Shown here: piece after piece, positions 4,914-7,789 of the stretch
Layout: each line of letters starts with the position of its first letter
Position numbering within the stretch: position 1 is the first letter of the stretch
Source: Gammaproteobacteria bacterium
GTDB lineage: Bacteria > Pseudomonadota > Gammaproteobacteria > Chromatiales > Chromatiaceae
Length of the DNA stretch: 7,789 nt
NCBI GenBank assembly: GCA_008080925.1
Contig: VMDJ01000094.1
Span: 1 to 7,789, forward strand
Direction of reading: 5' to 3'
Translations under genes and position numbers: made by a program
The notes under the pieces: generated by a model
The model's database searches: none
Seen by the model: the letters and a program-made list of their open reading frames with translations, nothing else
What the model was told of the DNA's origin: nothing

Positions 4914-7789
4914 ATGCCAAAACGTACAGACATAAAGAGCATTCTCATCATAGGCGCGGGACCGATTGTGATCGGACAGGCGTGTGAATTTGACTACTCC
5001 GGTGCCCAAGCGTGTAAAGCATTACGCGAAGAAGGTTTCCGCGTGATCTTGGTGAACTCGAACCCTGCAACCATCATGACCGACCCTGATATGGCGGATG
5101 CGGTGTATATCGAGCCTATTACTTGGCGCACAGTTGCGGCGATTATCGAGAAAGAGCGTCCAGATGCCTTGTTGCCTACCATGGGTGGTCAAACAGCATT
5201 GAACTGCGCTTTGGATCTAGATCGTGAAGGTGTGCTTGAGAAATTTAATGTCGAGATGATCGGCGCCAATAAGGATGCGATTGATAAAGCTGAAGACCGT
5301 GATCGTTTCCGTCAGGCAATGCTCAAGATCGGTTTGGATATGCCGCGTTCTGCGATTGCACACTCTTTAGAAGAGGCACATCAGGTTCAAGCGACGATCG
5401 GTTTCCCAACCATTATTCGTCCATCTTTCACCATGGGTGGATCTGGTGGCGGCATTGCTTACAACAAAGAAGAATTCGAAGAGATCTGTATTCGTGGCTT
5501 GGATCTATCACCAACCAATGAGTTGTTGATTGAAGAGTCGATCGCGGGTTGGAAAGAGTACGAGATGGAGGTTGTGCGCGATCGTAACGACAACTGCATC
5601 ATTGTTTGCTCGATTGAGAACTTTGACCCAATGGGCGTGCACACTGGTGACTCGATAACAGTCGCCCCTGCCCAAACATTGACCGATAAGGAATATCAAA
5701 TCATGCGTGACGCCTCTTTGGCGGTATTGCGCGAGATTGGTGTAGATACAGGTGGTTCAAATGTGCAGTTCTCAATAAACCCTGAGAACGGACGCATGAT
5801 CATCATTGAGATGAATCCACGTGTCTCACGTTCTTCTGCGTTGGCTTCAAAAGCAACCGGCTTCCCAATTGCGAAGGTTGCGGCTAAGTTGGCAGTTGGT
5901 TACACCTTAGACGAGTTGAGTAATGACATTACCGGTGGTGTAACGCCAGCATCATTCGAGCCATCCATCGACTATGTCGTGACCAAGGTCCCACGCTTTG
6001 CGTTTGAAAAATTCCCACAAGCGGATGCGCGCTTAACAACCCAGATGAAGTCAGTGGGCGAGGTAATGGCAATCGGTCGTACCTTCCAAGAGTCAATGCA
6101 AAAAGCGTTGCGTGGTCTTGAGACGGGTAAGAATGGTTTTGACTCAATGGTTAAGACTACCGGTGAGGCGGCGCTTAAGAAGATTAAGAATGAGATTCGT
6201 CAACCAAGTGCAGACCGTCTTTGGTATGTCGGCGATGCTTTCCGAGTTGGCATGTCACTCGAAGAAGTCTTTGAGATCACTAAGATTGATCCATGGTTCT
6301 TGGTACAAATTGAAGACCTGATTAAAGAAGAGAAAGCGGTTAGCGAGAATGGTCTTGCAGCGATTGATAGTGACCGCATGTACCGTTTGAAACGTAAAGG
6401 TTTCTCTGACGCACGGTTGGCTGATTTGTTGAGCATCAAAGAGGCTGAGTTGCGCGCTAAGCGTCATGAGCTAGGAGTTCGACCTGTTTATAAACGTGTT
6501 GATACCTGTGCGGCTGAATTTGCTTCAGATACGGCTTATATGTATTCAACTTATGAGGAAGAGTGTGAGTCTGAACCAACCAATCGAGAAAAGATTATGG
6601 TGTTAGGCGGCGGTCCTAACCGGATTGGCCAGGGTATTGAGTTTGACTACTGTTGTTGTCACGCGGCATTTGCGATGCGTGACGATGGTTACGAAACCAT
6701 TATGGTGAACTGCAACCCAGAGACAGTATCAACTGACTATGACACATCTGACCGTTTGTACTTTGAGCCGCTGACGCTCGAAGATGTGCTTGAGATCATC
6801 CATAAAGAACAACCAAAAGGCATCATTGTTCAGTATGGTGGTCAGACACCATTGAAGCTTGCTGAAGAATTGGAAGCCGCTGGTGCGCCAATCATTGGTA
6901 CCTCGCCAGATTCAATCGACTTAGCAGAAGACCGTGAGCGTTTCCAGAAGCTGGTTGATGACTTAGGTCTTAAGCAGCCACCTAACCGTACAGCTACCGC
7001 TGAAGATCAGGCAGTTAAGCTTGCCGAAGAAATTGGTTACCCATTAGTGGTACGTCCATCGTATGTATTGGGCGGCCGCGCTATGGAGATTGTTCACGAT
7101 AACGAAGATCTAGAACGTTACATGCGTGAAGCGGTTAGCGTTTCGAATGATTCTCCTGTGTTACTCGATCGTTTCTTAGATGATGCAATCGAAGTGGATA
7201 TCGATGCGATTTGTGACGGCAAAGATGTTTTGATCGGCGGCATCATGGAGCATATCGAGCAAGCCGGTGTGCACTCTGGTGACTCGGCGTGTTCATTGCC
7301 TCCTTACACGCTGAACCAAGATGTACAGGATCGCATGCGTGAACAGATTAAGGCGCTAGCGCATGGTTTGAATGTTGTTGGTTTGATGAATACACAGTTT
7401 GCCATCAAGGATGATGATATTTATCTGCTTGAGGTGAACCCTCGTGCCTCCCGCACGGTACCGTTTGTCTCTAAAGCGACGGGTCGCCCTTTGGCAAAGA
7501 TTGCTGCGCGTTGTATGGCGGGTAAGTCGTTAGCCGAGCAGGGCGGGCTAGAGGAAATCATTCCTAAGCACTATTACGTTAAAGAGGCTGTGTTCCCATT
7601 CAACAAGTTCCCAGGAATCGATACCATTTTGGGTCCTGAGATGAAGTCGACCGGTGAAGTGATGGGTGTCGCACCCACTTTCGGTGCAGCCTTTGCAAAA
7701 GGCTTAGAAGGTGGCAGTCAGTGTTTGCCACGTTCTGGCAAAGCCTTGATTTCAGTTCGCGAACTGGATCGTCAACGTGCTTTTCAAGT
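4914..7789 (+). CDS. carB: Carbamoyl phosphate synthetase large subunit CarB (3'-truncated by window end)
   Basis: CarB makes carbamoyl phosphate from bicarbonate, two ATP and CarA-derived ammonia. The frame is open from ATG 4914 to the right edge with no stop, giving 958 full codons against about 1073 in E. coli; roughly 115 C-terminal residues, most of the allosteric MGS-like domain that binds ornithine and UMP, lie outside. The first half (about 1-400) has GAGPIVIGQACEFDYSG and an ATP-grasp site with R169, E215, H243, Q285, E299 and R303 in the E. coli numbering. A linker and oligomerisation region follows. The duplicated second half begins near residue 560 with LGGGPNRIGQGIEFDY and has RPSYVLGGRAMEI (R714) and LEVNPRASRTVPF-like residues (E840), one residue offset from E. 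coli. Only a weak GAG precedes the start, 6 nt upstream, but MPKRTDIKSILIIGAGP matches the family N-terminus. All visible catalytic residues are intact. Confidence 0.97.
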   Translation, partial: MPKRTDIKSILIIGAGPIVIGQACEFDYSGAQACKALREEGFRVILVNSNPATIMTDPDMADAVYIEPITWRTVAAIIEKERPDALLPTMGGQTALNCALDLDREGVLEKFNVEMIGANKDAIDKAEDRDRFRQAMLKIGLDMPRSAIAHSLEEAHQVQATIGFPTIIRPSFTMGGSGGGIAYNKEEFEEICIRGLDLSPTNELLIEESIAGWKEYEMEVVRDRNDNCIIVCSIENFDPMGVHTGDSITVAPAQTLTDKEYQIMRDASLAVLREIGVDTGGSNVQFSINPENGRMIIIEMNPRVSRSSALASKATGFPIAKVAAKLAVGYTLDELSNDITGGVTPASFEPSIDYVVTKVPRFAFEKFPQADARLTTQMKSVGEVMAIGRTFQESMQKALRGLETGKNGFDSMVKTTGEAALKKIKNEIRQPSADRLWYVGDAFRVGMSLEEVFEITKIDPWFLVQIEDLIKEEKAVSENGLAAIDSDRMYRLKRKGFSDARLADLLSIKEAELRAKRHELGVRPVYKRVDTCAAEFASDTAYMYSTYEEECESEPTNREKIMVLGGGPNRIGQGIEFDYCCCHAAFAMRDDGYETIMVNCNPETVSTDYDTSDRLYFEPLTLEDVLEIIHKEQPKGIIVQYGGQTPLKLAEELEAAGAPIIGTSPDSIDLAEDRERFQKLVDDLGLKQPPNRTATAEDQAVKLAEEIGYPLVVRPSYVLGGRAMEIVHDNEDLERYMREAVSVSNDSPVLLDRFLDDAIEVDIDAICDGKDVLIGGIMEHIEQAGVHSGDSACSLPPYTLNQDVQDRMREQIKALAHGLNVVGLMNTQFAIKDDDIYLLEVNPRASRTVPFVSKATGRPLAKIAARCMAGKSLAEQGGLEEIIPKHYYVKEAVFPFNKFPGIDTILGPEMKSTGEVMGVAPTFGAAFAKGLEGGSQCLPRSGKALISVRELDRQRAFQ

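Noticed and set aside
3890..4920. Minus-strand reading frames of 60-101 codons across carA
   Set aside because: They are antisense to the carA coding sequence, resemble no family and have no start signals.
6112..6467. Plus- and minus-strand reading frames of 69-79 codons inside carB
   Set aside because: They are other-frame shadows of continuous carB coding; the carB frame was read through with no stop or frameshift.
4914..7789. Internal similarity between the two halves of carB as a novel repeat
   Set aside because: This is the known ancient duplication of the CarB synthetase domains.
1..7789. Mobile elements, CRISPR arrays, defence genes, or a tRNA or rRNA gene
   Set aside because: No transposase or integrase, repeat-spacer pattern or RNA-gene signature was seen; nearly all the sequence is accounted for by housekeeping genes.

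Overview
This window looks like ordinary chromosomal DNA from a gammaproteobacterium. CarA, CarB, TrmO, TrxC and CnoX all resemble their enterobacterial or pseudomonad counterparts in length and motifs, and CarB keeps E. coli residue numbering for hundreds of positions. Base composition is moderate throughout, with no compositional break. A DUF1244 protein (absent from E. coli, common in marine and environmental Proteobacteria) fits an environmental or marine lineage, but I cannot name a genus. I see no mobile element, CRISPR array, tRNA or rRNA.

Layout. Bases 1-1089 hold the 3' part of a CPA2-type cation:proton antiporter gene, cut by the left edge. The tRNA-modification gene trmO (1126-1845, +) follows. 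It converges on, and overlaps by 16 bp, a minus-strand pair: cnoX (thioredoxin-TPR chaperedoxin, 3004-2144) and then a DUF1244 gene (2135-1830). Divergent from cnoX is trxC (zinc-binding thioredoxin 2, 3120-3560, +). Their 115-bp intergenic region carries a short palindrome and two candidate promoters placed back to back. A structured leader of about 170 bp precedes carA (3733-4860). carB (4914 to beyond the right edge) follows after a 53-bp gap that contains a terminator-like hairpin.

Function. CarA and CarB form carbamoyl phosphate synthetase, which feeds arginine and pyrimidine synthesis. The centre of the window is a small thiol-redox and protein-protection neighbourhood: TrxC, CnoX with an intact CXXC, and a DUF1244 protein that itself carries a CXXC in the cnoX transcription unit. 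TrmO and the antiporter have no evident functional tie to it.

I found no clear novel system. The points most worth a second look are the DUF1244-CnoX-TrxC grouping, the hairpins in the carA leader, and the hairpin with a T-run between carA and carB.
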